DNA from: Chlamydiota bacterium
GTDB lineage: Bacteria > Auribacterota > JACPWU01
Length of the DNA stretch: 37,290 nt
Reading direction: 5' to 3'
Assembly (NCBI GenBank): GCA_016178055.1
Contig: JACOUC010000080.1
Coordinates: 1-37,290 of the forward strand
Notes under the pieces: generated by a model
What the model was told of the DNA's origin: nothing
Seen by the model: the letters and a program-made list of their open reading frames with translations, nothing else
Databases searched by the model: none
Program-made: the position numbers and the translations under genes
Shown here: one piece after another, positions 7,665 through 16,075 of the stretch
Numbering within the stretch: position 1 is the first letter of the stretch
How the letters are laid out: each line of letters opens with the position of its first letter

Positions 7665-7821
7665 TTGAGACCTCTGAAAAAGGCCCATCTGACAACGTTT
7701 CCTGCTGCGCTTCTTTGTCGGCGTACGACAAAAAGTACGCCTCCGCAGTCGCTTGCGGGCGCTCTTCGCTCTGGACCTTTTTGAGAGGTTTCTAAAAGCA
7801 GGAGTTTTTCAGAGGTTTCAA
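7665..7821. repeat. Palindromic repeat with GACCTCTGAAAAA ends
   Basis: The left end TTGAGACCTCTGAAAAA (7665-7681) is reverse-complementary to GTTTTTCAGAGGTTTCAA near 7803-7820, and a second inverted copy (CCTTTTTGAGAGGTTTC) lies near 7776-7792. The interior is GC-rich and structured (GTACGACAAAAAGTAC, GCGGGCGC). It fills the gap between the CobS-like and BtuB-like genes and looks like a non-autonomous palindromic element; it may also act on transcript stability. Confidence 0.8.
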
Positions 7822-7855
7822 CTAAATTATTAATTTTAAAAAAGGGGGAAGCACG

Positions 7856-9709
7856 GTGAAAAATCTATGGAAGTTTGTTCTAGTGGGAAGTGTTATTTTT
7901 AATTTTGGAAGAGGGGTCGAGGCGGATGAGGTGGAAAAAATGGAACCGGTGATTGTGACGGCAACACGCGTTGAAACACCCATTAAACATGTGACTCAAT
8001 CTTATACGGTCATTTCTGAAGACGAGATTTCTGGACGTAAAGAAGACACGGTCCTTGAGGTTTTAAGAGATGTTCCCAGTACTTTTGTGGTGAGGAACGG
8101 GACGCAGGGGGCCAATGCAACGACTTTTTTAAGAGGGGCTAATTCTGCTCAAACTCTGGTCTTGATCGATGGGGTGGAGGTCAATTCTCCCACCGTAGGA
8201 AGCTTTGATTTTGGTCATCTTGAGTTAGACAATGTTGAGAGGGTAGAGGTCATTCGGGGTCCCCAGAGTACCCTTTATGGATCTCAAGCCATGGGCGGGG
8301 TCATTCATATCATTACAAAAAAGGGAGAGGGAAAACCTCATGTGGCTTTTGAGACCGAGGGAGGAAGTGACGATACCTGGAGAGGTTTTGGAATGGCTTC
8401 TGGGGTCAAGGGCCCTCTCAACTATTCTTTGACAAGCTCTTATCTTACCACTGAGGGCGAGTTTGATAATGATGCTTATGAAAATCTTAATTTAACAGGG
8501 AATGCAGGTCTCGAGATCAATGAAAAGTTTCACGTTGACTTAATTTCCAGATTCACAAACGCAAGAAAAGAGATTCAGGATTTTGGTTTGACCGATCCTG
8601 ATCCCAATCGATTCCTTCGAACGGAATCTACGTTGGTGGCTCTTAAGCCGGATCATTGGATTACGGATGGGTGGGAGCATCAATTCACCATTTCCTTGGT
8701 TCATGAGCATTTGAGGGATTTTGATCCCCTGGATCCAAATGAGGTGGGGACGGATGTTTTATCCAATATTACGAATGAAATTTGGACTGTTCAGTCTCAG
8801 CATAATTTCTTTTGGGGAGATTTGCAAACGATCACTTTGGGTTTAGAATATGAGGGATCTCAGGGGAAGAATAATACAACGGGCGATTCATTTAACGGGG
8901 ATTTTAGTTTTGATAAAGATTTGAATGACAAGGCCGTTTATTTTCAAGATCAGTTTAATTTTTGGGATAAGGTTTTTGTGGTTCCAGGAGTCAGGGTCGA
9001 TGATCAGAGTATTTTTGGCACTGAAACCACTCCTAAAGTTTCTGGGGCTTTTTGGATTCTTTCTCAGACCAAGCTCAAGGCCAGTTGGGGAGAGGGCTTC
9101 CGGGCTCCCAGTGTGAATGAATTGGTTTTCCCTAACTTTGGAAATCCCGATTTAAAAGCGGAAGAGTCTAAGGGTTGGGAAGCCGGATTTGAGCAGACTT
9201 TTTTTGAAAAAAAGCTCGAATTTGATTTTGCCTATTTTCGCAATGATTTTGACAATCTGATTGATTTTGAAGTGATTTCAACCGATCCTTTTGTGGGCCA
9301 TGCCAATAATATTTCAAAGGCCAGCACTGAGGGGACAGAGCTTTCAGCTTGTGTGACACCTTGGAATTGGGTGACGTTGAAGGGGAGTTGGTCTCATCTT
9401 GATGCAAAGAACGAGGTGACAGGAGAAGCCCTTAAGCGACGTCCGGATGACAGTGGTTCACTGGATCTTCTTTTGAAATGGAAACAAATTTCTTTTTCGA
9501 CCGATGTGACTTTGGTTGGGTCTCGTCCCGATTTTGGTCAGGATCTTTCGAGTTTTATTAAAGTGGATATGGCTCTTTCTTACCGGTTGAATAATCACTG
9601 GTCTCCTTATGTGAAAGTTCAGAATCTGTTGGATGATGATTATGAGGAGGCAGCCGGATTTCCAGCCCCTGGGATTCTTGTTTATGGAGGAGTGAAGGGA
9701 GAGTTTTAG
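7856..9709 (+). CDS. btuB: TonB-dependent outer-membrane receptor, BtuB-like (vitamin B12)
   Basis: A 617-residue outer-membrane transporter, close to the 614 residues of E. coli BtuB. It has a signal peptide ending near GVEA, a TonB box (EPVIVTATRVETP), a plug domain (about residues 50-160, including RGPQSTLYGSQAMGGVIHII) and a beta barrel ending in phenylalanine (GGVKGEF), as required for Bam-dependent insertion. The final strands hold the typical VQNLLDDDYEEAAGF motif. The B12 riboswitch and CobS-like gene upstream suggest cobalamin as substrate, with TonB following. The start is GTG at 7856 with GGGGGA seven bases upstream. No periplasmic BtuF or inner-membrane BtuCD is in the window. Confidence 0.88.
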   Translation: MKNLWKFVLVGSVIFNFGRGVEADEVEKMEPVIVTATRVETPIKHVTQSYTVISEDEISGRKEDTVLEVLRDVPSTFVVRNGTQGANATTFLRGANSAQTLVLIDGVEVNSPTVGSFDFGHLELDNVERVEVIRGPQSTLYGSQAMGGVIHIITKKGEGKPHVAFETEGGSDDTWRGFGMASGVKGPLNYSLTSSYLTTEGEFDNDAYENLNLTGNAGLEINEKFHVDLISRFTNARKEIQDFGLTDPDPNRFLRTESTLVALKPDHWITDGWEHQFTISLVHEHLRDFDPLDPNEVGTDVLSNITNEIWTVQSQHNFFWGDLQTITLGLEYEGSQGKNNTTGDSFNGDFSFDKDLNDKAVYFQDQFNFWDKVFVVPGVRVDDQSIFGTETTPKVSGAFWILSQTKLKASWGEGFRAPSVNELVFPNFGNPDLKAEESKGWEAGFEQTFFEKKLEFDFAYFRNDFDNLIDFEVISTDPFVGHANNISKASTEGTELSACVTPWNWVTLKGSWSHLDAKNEVTGEALKRRPDDSGSLDLLLKWKQISFSTDVTLVGSRPDFGQDLSSFIKVDMALSYRLNNHWSPYVKVQNLLDDDYEEAAGFPAPGILVYGGVKGEF

Positions 9710-9749
9710 AGAAGCGGAGAGTGGATAGTATTGGGTGTGTAGTGTTGCC

Positions 9750-9900
9750 CCGGGAGCTGAGGCGGTCCCTGTCGGGGGCGCTCGGCCGCCCACCGAGCGG
9801 GCCTCGCTCGACGGAGCCAGTCGCTCGGGCCGACTATTCGTCGGCCCGCCATGGTCGCGACTGCCTCCAACGCCCCGCCAGGGACCGCCTCAGCTCTCTC
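9750..9900. repeat. GC-rich structured inverted-repeat element
   Basis: An exact 18-base inverted repeat (GAGCTGAGGCGGTCCCTG at 9754-9771 and its complement at 9879-9896) encloses a very GC-rich core. The core has a perfect 9-bp hairpin (CGGGCCGAC, loop TATTC, GTCGGCCCG) and further GC stems. Composition is sharply unlike the AT-rich surroundings. It lies between btuB and tonB. It may be a non-autonomous mobile palindrome or a structured RNA; two overlapping short ORFs in it look spurious. Confidence 0.85.
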
Positions 9901-9986
9901 GAGTCAGAATAACGATCACTGATTTGAGCTAAACTGTTTCAAATGCTGGGGGTTATTTTTAATACACTTTGAGTGTTTTATTAGAT

Positions 9987-10030
9987 AGCTATAACTTTGC
10001 TGCCGATCGATAGAAAATTTATAGCTTTTT
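9987..10030 (+). terminator. Possible hairpin terminator/attenuator before tonB
   Basis: AGCTATAACTTT pairs imperfectly with AAAATTTATAGCT and is followed by a T-rich run, 18 bases before the tonB start. It could end the btuB transcript or attenuate tonB. The stem is AT-rich and the loop fairly large, so support is modest. Confidence 0.4.
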
Positions 10031-10050
10031 GAATTTTTAAATGGTGTGTG

Positions 10051-10794
10051 ATGAAAATATTTTTATATCTCATTCTTTCAACCTTGATTCATGGGGCTCT
10101 CATTGCGGTAGGAGGGGTTTCTTATTTTTCCCATGAGGGTTTATCGCGATTTGATGTTGAAAGGGGAGAGGGGAGTATTCAATTAGAAATTGTGGTTCCG
10201 GGACAAAAAGGGGAAGATAAGGAGTCAAAGTTAGAGAATGAAAAATCGCAGTTTCGTTCAAAAGAAATGATTCATAAAAATAAGTCCATGGTCAACGGTC
10301 CACAGTCCATAGAAAAAAATGATTCCTTTAGAGCCATCGACCACCCGCCTCGCCCGATTCGTCGATCAGACGAGTCGAGGCTGGGTCGACTGTTGACTGT
10401 GGACTCTTTTGCGCATAAGTCGACGAAAGTTTATGAAGGGTCATCCTTCGACCCTACTCAGGACAGGCAGACCAAAAAAAACATACCCCCTATCAGGATT
10501 CTTTTTCCTCAAAAAGTTGGAGCTTTATCAACGGGACCTCGTGAAAGCGGGATGAATCCCGCTCCTTCCTATCCTCGGATGGCGATGTTAAAAGGGTGGG
10601 AGGGTGAGACTTTAGCGAAAGTGTTTATTACAGAAGAAGGAAGCGTGGCTAAAGTAGAGGTTCTTAAATCGTCGGGTTATGAGGTGCTCGATCAGGCGGC
10701 TCTTAAAACTTTGAAAGAGTGGCGATTTGAACGAGGAATGGCTTGTCAGAAGGAAGTCCCGGTGAGGTTTGTACTTAGCAAAATAAATAACTAA
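10051..10794 (+). CDS. tonB: TonB family energy-transducing protein
   Basis: TonB couples the inner-membrane proton gradient to outer-membrane receptors such as the BtuB-like protein just upstream. The protein has one N-terminal membrane anchor (residues 2-22, IFLYLILSTLIHGALIAVG), a charged linker, and a C-terminal TonB domain over about the last 80 residues (YPRMAMLKGWEGETLAKVFI, DQAALKTLKEWRFERG). The linker has an in-frame palindromic repeat at roughly residues 79-119 (see 10284-10406), where a proline-rich spacer is usual. The start is ATG at 10051; a GTG directly before it is equally possible. ExbB and ExbD are not nearby. Confidence 0.9.
   Translation: MKIFLYLILSTLIHGALIAVGGVSYFSHEGLSRFDVERGEGSIQLEIVVPGQKGEDKESKLENEKSQFRSKEMIHKNKSMVNGPQSIEKNDSFRAIDHPPRPIRRSDESRLGRLLTVDSFAHKSTKVYEGSSFDPTQDRQTKKNIPPIRILFPQKVGALSTGPRESGMNPAPSYPRMAMLKGWEGETLAKVFITEEGSVAKVEVLKSSGYEVLDQAALKTLKEWRFERGMACQKEVPVRFVLSKINN
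10284..10406. repeat. Dispersed palindromic repeat translated in frame inside tonB
   Basis: The left end GTCCATGGTCAACGGTCCAC (continuing to 10312) and right end GACTGTTGACTGTGGACTC form an inverted repeat with a structured middle (CGATCAGACGAGTCGAGG). The left arm matches the complement of 1631-1659 at 27 of 29 bases. Frame is kept through tonB, adding about 41 residues to the periplasmic linker, where length is tolerated. Confidence 0.85.
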
Positions 10795-10895
10795 AAAATT
10801 ATTTTTGACCTTTCTTGAAAATTGCGTGTCTTGTGTCTTGTTTATTAGATAAGGATAGACATGTTCAAATCACTTTCAATAGAGGGGGTCCTACC

Positions 10896-11282
10896 ATGAA
10901 GTCCATTCTACGCTTCTGTATTCAAAGATGGAATATTTTGCTTCTTGTTTTTGGATTAACTATCGGGATAGAATTGAGTGTATCTTTTTCTGATGCAGGG
11001 ACTTCTAGTAAAGTTTTGAAATCAAAATTTTCCGCTCAAGAGAAAAACGCTGTTCAATTAGCTATAAAAATTCTCACAGGGTTAAAGCAGTTTAAAGATG
11101 TTGATCTCAGTAAAGAGATCGGTGTTTTTAAAACAATTTTGAATGATCCTTACCTTCTTCACGTATATTTCACGCAAGTTCATCCTAAAAAGGGGATTTC
11201 CGTTTTTAAGACGCGTTTGGGTGTTCATATGACGCGTGAGGGGAAATTGATTAGAATTTCGGGCCGTTGGAACCTCATTTAA
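10896..11282 (+). pseudogene. Propeptide fragment of a thermolysin-like protease, cut by a frameshift
   Basis: This frame encodes a signal peptide (about residues 1-34) and the start of a fungalysin/thermolysin-type propeptide (residues 40-125, with HVYFTQVHPKKGISVFKTRL and GVHMTREGKLIRISGR). It then stops at 11282. The rest of the propeptide continues in another frame from about 11267 (LEPHLSKLALKARVSKEKA), so one base seems to be missing near CCGTTGGAACC. Adding one T there would join the two frames. Start chosen at ATG 10896 with AGAGGGGG nine bases upstream. It may be a true pseudogene, an assembly or sequencing error in a T run, or, less likely, programmed frameshifting. Confidence 0.75.
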
Positions 11283-14167
11283 GTAAACTTGCTTTGAAAG
11301 CTCGCGTTTCTAAGGAAAAAGCGGTTGCATCTGCAAAAGAAGTCTTGGTTTCTCAAAAAGCCATTCAGGCAAGCGATTCCGTAAAGATCTCTCAATCCAA
11401 GAAAATGATTTTAAGCTCTCGACTGAGTCAAGACCACCGTTCTCATCTTGCTTGGTATGTGGAAATATTGGAGGGAATAAATCATTGGCAGGTTTTTTTA
11501 GATGCTATCTCTGGAGAGAGCTTGTTTCACTATAACGCGACATGTTCTGCCATAGGGAAAGGCATGGGTCATTACTCATCTGGCAAATTAGTCCCTCTCA
11601 TCACTCAAAAAATTCAGTCAAAACTCTTTAATTTGGAAGATGCTTTTCATCAATATGGAACGTATGACGCTGCAAATCAAGTCGCAGAGGATTCAAGTGA
11701 TTTGGACGAGTTTACAGAAAATTTGGAATCGATCATTAGCATTTTCTCAGATACAAATAATCTTTGGACAGACGAATATCAGTATTCTGCCGTGGATGCA
11801 CATTATCATGCAAAGTGGACTTATCAGTATTATGCCAATACATTTCAATGGTATGGGGTAGATGGAAACGACGAAGTGCCTATCAAAACGGTTGTTCACT
11901 ATGGGGAGGCGATGAACAATGCCTTTTGGATCCCCAGTGGTTATGTGGTTTTTGGGGATGGAGATGGGGAATACTATCAATCACTCACGTCTTTGGATAT
12001 TGTGGCTCATGAGCTCACGCATGGTGTGGATGAGTACACTTCTCAATTGGTCTATGCCAAGGAATCAGGTGGATTGGATGAATCCTGGTCTGATATTTTT
12101 GGAGTCGCCGCTGAATTCTATGCAGCCGACCGAGGCTATGGTGAAGCGGACTGGATGTTGGGGGAAGATCCAACGCTTCCTGACTATCCTTATGGAGAGG
12201 CGACACGTTATATGGACGATCCTACGAAGAGTTATCAAATTGACCATTACTCCAATTATTACGATGGTCTAGATGTTCATGTCAGTAGTGGGATCAGCAA
12301 CAATGCCTTTTATCTCATCAGTGAGGGAGGGACAAATTCTACATCGGGATTGACCGTTGCAACGGGAATTGGAATTAGCAAAGCCGAACAGATTTTCTTC
12401 AGAGCTCGAAAGTTTTATATGGCCCCTGAAAGTACTTTTCTGGAAGCAGCTTACGCGACGATTTGGAGTGCTTCAGATCTTTACGGAGAAGAGAGTCAAG
12501 AGGTTAAAACCGTGCGAGAGGGCTGGAGAGCAGTGGGCGTTTCTGCGGATTTCTCGATTGATAGTCGCTACCATCTTTATGGACAGGATACGATTGTGAT
12601 AGAACCCAATAAAGAAGCGGTTTTAAATGCAACATTTGAATGGCCTTTCAGTTCTCCTGGAAGTGTTGAGTGGTCTGTGAATGTTTTATCCAGTGAGGTC
12701 CATGTAGATTGGAGTATCCATCCGATCAATGTTGAGGCAAGCGAGCGGGGTGAAATGACGCAAGCCGAGATCCTTTTAAATGTTGCTACTGAGCACACCG
12801 ATCCTGTGGATATTGAGATTGTAGAAACCTTTTCTCTAGAGGGAGGGAGTTCAAGTTCTCTTTCAAAGACCTACCATCTTTGTGTGGATGATCATACAAC
12901 TTATGGAACTTCAACCGATGTTGGCCAGTCCATTTTTCGGGGCTCGGACTTTTACATCTATGGAATTAATTTGGACGAGGTTGATCAGGTTGTTTTTTCA
13001 GATAGCGTGTCGGCCTCTTTTACCCTTGAATATTTAGAGGATCCGACGTATCCCGTTTTACATGTCTGGGTTCCTGACTTAGCCGTCGATGGTCTTATTT
13101 ATTTAGATAATGTTTCTTTAGATGAAGGAATGACCTACTACATTGTGGATAGTATTCAAGAGGCGATTGATAAAGCGGCTTCTGGGGATACCATCATTGT
13201 CCCTCCCGGAGATTATTATGAAAAGTTAACCATTACTTGGAAATCTCTTTATCTCATCAGTAAGGAAGGGGCCTCACAGACAAGGATTATATCTACGGAT
13301 TCCAGGACTATCTCTGTTGATGGTGAAACGACCTTTCTAGGGCAACCTATAACGGAGGCATTCACCTTGGAAGGTTTTACCATCCTCAATCAATATAGTG
13401 GCAGCACCCCAAAATGTCTGTATATTGAGGGGATACAAACCGTTATTTTGAAAAACAATATCATTCAAGCCGAGTGGAATAGTCAGGATTATGCAGGATA
13501 TGGGATCATGGTTTCTTATATTCAAGACTTTTCAATGATCGGCAATACATTTGAATGTAATATCGGTGCCTTTCTCTATGCCAATGTTACAAATGCAGAT
13601 ATTCAGAATAATATTGCTGTTTTTGGAACAGCGGTTGATACCTCTGGCTATTCGGGTTATGACTATTACACAGCCATTGTCGTCAGCCTCAAGAACTACA
13701 GTGATCAGTACGGAGAAAATCAGTGCAATTTTATCAATAACACCATTTCCATCTACAAGACTCAGAAAAATGCCCAAATAGGTATGTCTTTAACTTGGTA
13801 CGATGGTCAAACGGTAGAGGCCAATTTGATTAACAATATTTTAGAGGGGGATATGGATGAAGGATTATTTGTTGATACTCCTACGGAGTCTGACCTCTTG
13901 AATGTTTTGAATAATGATGTTTATGGAGCGCTGACGCTTTACTCTGGGGTTTCAGATCCGACAGGTGTTGACGGAAATTTATCCCAAGATCCTCTCCTTG
14001 ACGAAAGGGGTCATCTGACATCGGGCTTGCCTTGTGTTGATGCAGGTCTAGATACCTCTACCTATGGAATGACCACCGATATTGATGGAGACAATCGCCC
14101 CATCGATGGGAATGGCGATGGAACGAGTCTTTATGATATTGGAGGAGATGAATATTTACTTCCTTAA
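11267..14167 (+). CDS. M4 (thermolysin-family) metalloprotease with C-terminal beta-helix region
   Basis: This frame holds the remaining propeptide (PepSY-like, about residues 1-95), then the catalytic domain. The zinc motif HELTH is at residues 248-252, the third ligand is Glu272 in GGLDESWSDIFG, and the downstream active-site segment is DVHVSSGISNNAFYL. After about residue 420 comes a beta-rich region, then a right-handed parallel beta-helix-like stretch from about residue 625 (IQEAIDKAASGDTIIVPPGD) with repeated asparagine-rich turns. The last residues (YDIGGDEYL) are a typical end of such beta-helix proteins. The TTG at 11267 is only where the frame opens; the true start is at 10896 across a frameshift. 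The product is probably secreted and degrades extracellular protein. Confidence 0.85.
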   Translation: MEPHLSKLALKARVSKEKAVASAKEVLVSQKAIQASDSVKISQSKKMILSSRLSQDHRSHLAWYVEILEGINHWQVFLDAISGESLFHYNATCSAIGKGMGHYSSGKLVPLITQKIQSKLFNLEDAFHQYGTYDAANQVAEDSSDLDEFTENLESIISIFSDTNNLWTDEYQYSAVDAHYHAKWTYQYYANTFQWYGVDGNDEVPIKTVVHYGEAMNNAFWIPSGYVVFGDGDGEYYQSLTSLDIVAHELTHGVDEYTSQLVYAKESGGLDESWSDIFGVAAEFYAADRGYGEADWMLGEDPTLPDYPYGEATRYMDDPTKSYQIDHYSNYYDGLDVHVSSGISNNAFYLISEGGTNSTSGLTVATGIGISKAEQIFFRARKFYMAPESTFLEAAYATIWSASDLYGEESQEVKTVREGWRAVGVSADFSIDSRYHLYGQDTIVIEPNKEAVLNATFEWPFSSPGSVEWSVNVLSSEVHVDWSIHPINVEASERGEMTQAEILLNVATEHTDPVDIEIVETFSLEGGSSSSLSKTYHLCVDDHTTYGTSTDVGQSIFRGSDFYIYGINLDEVDQVVFSDSVSASFTLEYLEDPTYPVLHVWVPDLAVDGLIYLDNVSLDEGMTYYIVDSIQEAIDKAASGDTIIVPPGDYYEKLTITWKSLYLISKEGASQTRIISTDSRTISVDGETTFLGQPITEAFTLEGFTILNQYSGSTPKCLYIEGIQTVILKNNIIQAEWNSQDYAGYGIMVSYIQDFSMIGNTFECNIGAFLYANVTNADIQNNIAVFGTAVDTSGYSGYDYYTAIVVSLKNYSDQYGENQCNFINNTISIYKTQKNAQIGMSLTWYDGQTVEANLINNILEGDMDEGLFVDTPTESDLLNVLNNDVYGALTLYSGVSDPTGVDGNLSQDPLLDERGHLTSGLPCVDAGLDTSTYGMTTDIDGDNRPIDGNGDGTSLYDIGGDEYLLP

Positions 14168-14170
14168 TTC

Positions 14171-15427
14171 TCAATTTTTTTGTTGAAGCGTGTGAGGATC
14201 AAAAGAGAGGCTTCGTAATTCTTTTGCGAAGGTGGCTGTTAAAATTACAACGCCCAAGGTGATGATTCCCCCCACGGCCACGCATGGAATGGTTCCAATC
14301 AGGGAGGCGAGAAAGCCACTTTCAAAGGCGCCGAGCTCGTTCGAGGCACAGATAAAAACCCAGTTGGCAGCAGCCACTCGACCTCGCATGGCATCAGGGG
14401 ATAGGAGTCTGAGCATGGATCTACGGATGATAACACTGACTCCGTCAAAAACTCCTGTAAGAAATAGGGTGAATAGCGAAAGAAGAAAGTTTTTTGAAAA
14501 GGCAAAGAGAAGGATGCTGATTCCAAATCCAGAAACGGTTAATAATAGATTGCGTCCCGCTTGACGGATGGGAGGGAAACGGGTGGCCAGGAGGGTGATT
14601 AAAAGTGTGCCCAGAGAAGGTGCTGCATTGAGCATCCCTAATCCTCGAGCGCCCACATGGAGAATATCATTGGCATAAATTGGAAGCAGTGCGATAGCTC
14701 CGCCAAAAAGGACGGCAAATAAATCCAAGGTCATCGCTCCTAGAAGGGGCTGGGTTTTAAAAACAAAGCGCCATCCCATATTGATATTTTTAATCATGGA
14801 TTCTTTTCGCTCTGGTTTGGGCTGAGGCTGGGGCTGAATGAAAAAAGTTGAAATCCACGAGAGAATGAAAAACCCCGTCATCACAAGGTAGGAAGCGGCC
14901 ACTCCCCAGAAATCAAAGATGAAACCAATGGCTGCAGGGCCAATGACTGAGCAGCTGACCCATGTGCTCGTAATCCAGGAAGAGGCGTTGACGGTGAGAT
15001 GTTTGGGAACAATTTGGGATTCAAACGCTGTATTGGCCGGATCTGCAAAGGCCCGTGCAATGCCTGCTAAAAAGATGACGGCATAAAGTCCCAAGAGAAT
15101 ATGGGTTTGGGCTTTCCAGGAAAGGTAGGCCAAGGTTAAGGTGCAGGTAAAGGAAATGATTCGGGTGATTAAAAGAATTTTGTGACGATTAAAATGATCT
15201 GCAACATATCCTCCCAGTGGGACAAGAGAAATAGCAGGAATCGCCTCAATGAGGCCCAGGAGTCCTAACGATAAGGGCTGATGGGTGATACGATAGATCT
15301 GAAAACCAATGACTACATTTAAGGCTCGGCTTGCCAGGGTAAAAAAACCGACCGAACCGATGAAAAGTCGAACATCGGGTATTTTTAAAGCATCCAGAAA
15401 ATAATGAGGTCTGTCTTGAGAGGTCAT
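14171..15427 (-). CDS. Major facilitator superfamily transporter
   Basis: A 418-residue inner-membrane transporter with about 12 hydrophobic segments. The MFS loop 2-3 motif is present in a variant form (GGYVADHFNRHKILLITR), and a central charged loop (QPQPQPKPERKESM) separates the two six-helix halves. The sequence is nearest the Bcr/EntS-like exporters with an MFS_3-type profile, so export of a small molecule such as a siderophore or drug is possible. Substrate cannot be assigned. It converges with the protease gene, three bases apart at their 3' ends. Confidence 0.88.
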   Translation of the reverse strand: MTSQDRPHYFLDALKIPDVRLFIGSVGFFTLASRALNVVIGFQIYRITHQPLSLGLLGLIEAIPAISLVPLGGYVADHFNRHKILLITRIISFTCTLTLAYLSWKAQTHILLGLYAVIFLAGIARAFADPANTAFESQIVPKHLTVNASSWITSTWVSCSVIGPAAIGFIFDFWGVAASYLVMTGFFILSWISTFFIQPQPQPKPERKESMIKNINMGWRFVFKTQPLLGAMTLDLFAVLFGGAIALLPIYANDILHVGARGLGMLNAAPSLGTLLITLLATRFPPIRQAGRNLLLTVSGFGISILLFAFSKNFLLSLFTLFLTGVFDGVSVIIRRSMLRLLSPDAMRGRVAAANWVFICASNELGAFESGFLASLIGTIPCVAVGGIITLGVVILTATFAKELRSLSFDPHTLQQKN

Positions 15428-15492
15428 TAAAGGAAAATCTAGATTGGAATGTTAGATCTGTCAAGCGAATTACTTTTTAATCGTTAAAGGCA

Positions 15493-15545
15493 TTGAAACA
15501 TGTTAAGCTGATGTACTTAAAATTGTACGTACTGATTATCGTACA
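15493..15545 (+). promoter_or_regulatory. Promoter and TGTACG...CGTACA operator of yefM-yoeB
   Basis: TTGAAA (15493-15498) and TTAAAA (15517-15522), 18 bases apart, form a plausible promoter. The palindrome TGTACG-N10-CGTACA at 15524-15545 lies directly downstream. YefM-YoeB complexes are known to bind palindromes with TGTACA cores, so this fits autorepression of the toxin-antitoxin operon. Confidence 0.65.
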
Positions 15546-15557
15546 TATTGGAGGTAT

Positions 15558-15809
15558 ATGACAAGGGTAACCACAAGCGAGGCAAGACAGAAATTGTTTC
15601 AGCTGGTTAGAAGATCTATTAAGGGACATGTTCCGATTAGAATTACGTCTAAATCAGGAGATGTTATTTTGATGTCGGAAGATGATTACGAAAGTTTATT
15701 AGAAACACTGGAATTGCTTTCCATCAAGGGCGTGCTTAAAGGGGTTCAAGAAGCAAAAGAGGATATTAGAATGGGAAGGACAAAATCTCTCAAAGAGGTT
15801 TTTGGATGA
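15558..15809 (+). CDS. yefM: Type II antitoxin, Phd/YefM family
   Basis: An 83-residue antitoxin. The N-terminal DNA-binding part begins MTRVTTSEARQKLFQLVRR and reads on to PIRITSKSGDVILMSEDDYE, the hallmark of Phd/YefM. The C-terminal tail (residues 55-83) would wrap the toxin. The stop codon overlaps the toxin start by four bases, which couples their translation. It has a strong ribosome-binding site (GGAGG) and an operator-like palindrome upstream. It is free-standing, unlike the three TA pairs embedded in the giant gene, and uses TTA leucine codons, which are excluded from the codon-aligned embedded toxins. Confidence 0.92.
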   Translation: MTRVTTSEARQKLFQLVRRSIKGHVPIRITSKSGDVILMSEDDYESLLETLELLSIKGVLKGVQEAKEDIRMGRTKSLKEVFG

Positions 15810-16072
15810 TCCTTCCTAAAGCATATGAGATCAGGATTACCCGTCGAGCGGAAAAGGATATCAAAAACCTCTCTCAAAAATTAAGGGAAAAACTTTTTGA
15901 AATTCTCACAGGAGTGATTTGTAAAAATCCTTATGAAGGAAAGAAACTTTTAGGAGATCTTCGAGGGAGTTATTCCTATCGACTGAGTTTCCAAGACCGA
16001 ATTGTCTATAGCATTGATGACTCTAAGAGAATTGTGTATGTCGAGAGGGCAAGAACGCATTATGGAGATTGA
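15806..16072 (+). CDS. yoeB: Type II toxin, YoeB/RelE family mRNA interferase
   Basis: An 88-residue RelE-superfamily toxin: RRAEKDIKNLSQKLREKL, then the strand pattern GSYSYRLSFQDRIVYSIDD and a C-terminal RARTHYGD resembling the Tyr/His end of YoeB. Such toxins enter the ribosomal A site and cut mRNA when the antitoxin is degraded. It overlaps yefM by four bases. Its TTA leucine codons at 15881 and 15950 contrast with the TTA-free embedded toxins near the right end. It converges with the aminotransferase gene three bases downstream. Confidence 0.9.
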   Translation: MILPKAYEIRITRRAEKDIKNLSQKLREKLFEILTGVICKNPYEGKKLLGDLRGSYSYRLSFQDRIVYSIDDSKRIVYVERARTHYGD

Positions 16073-16075
16073 GAC

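Noticed and set aside
9721-9932. Two plus-strand short ORFs across the GC-rich element
   Set aside because: They overlap in different frames, are arginine/proline-rich translation of a palindrome, and have no ribosome-binding sites.
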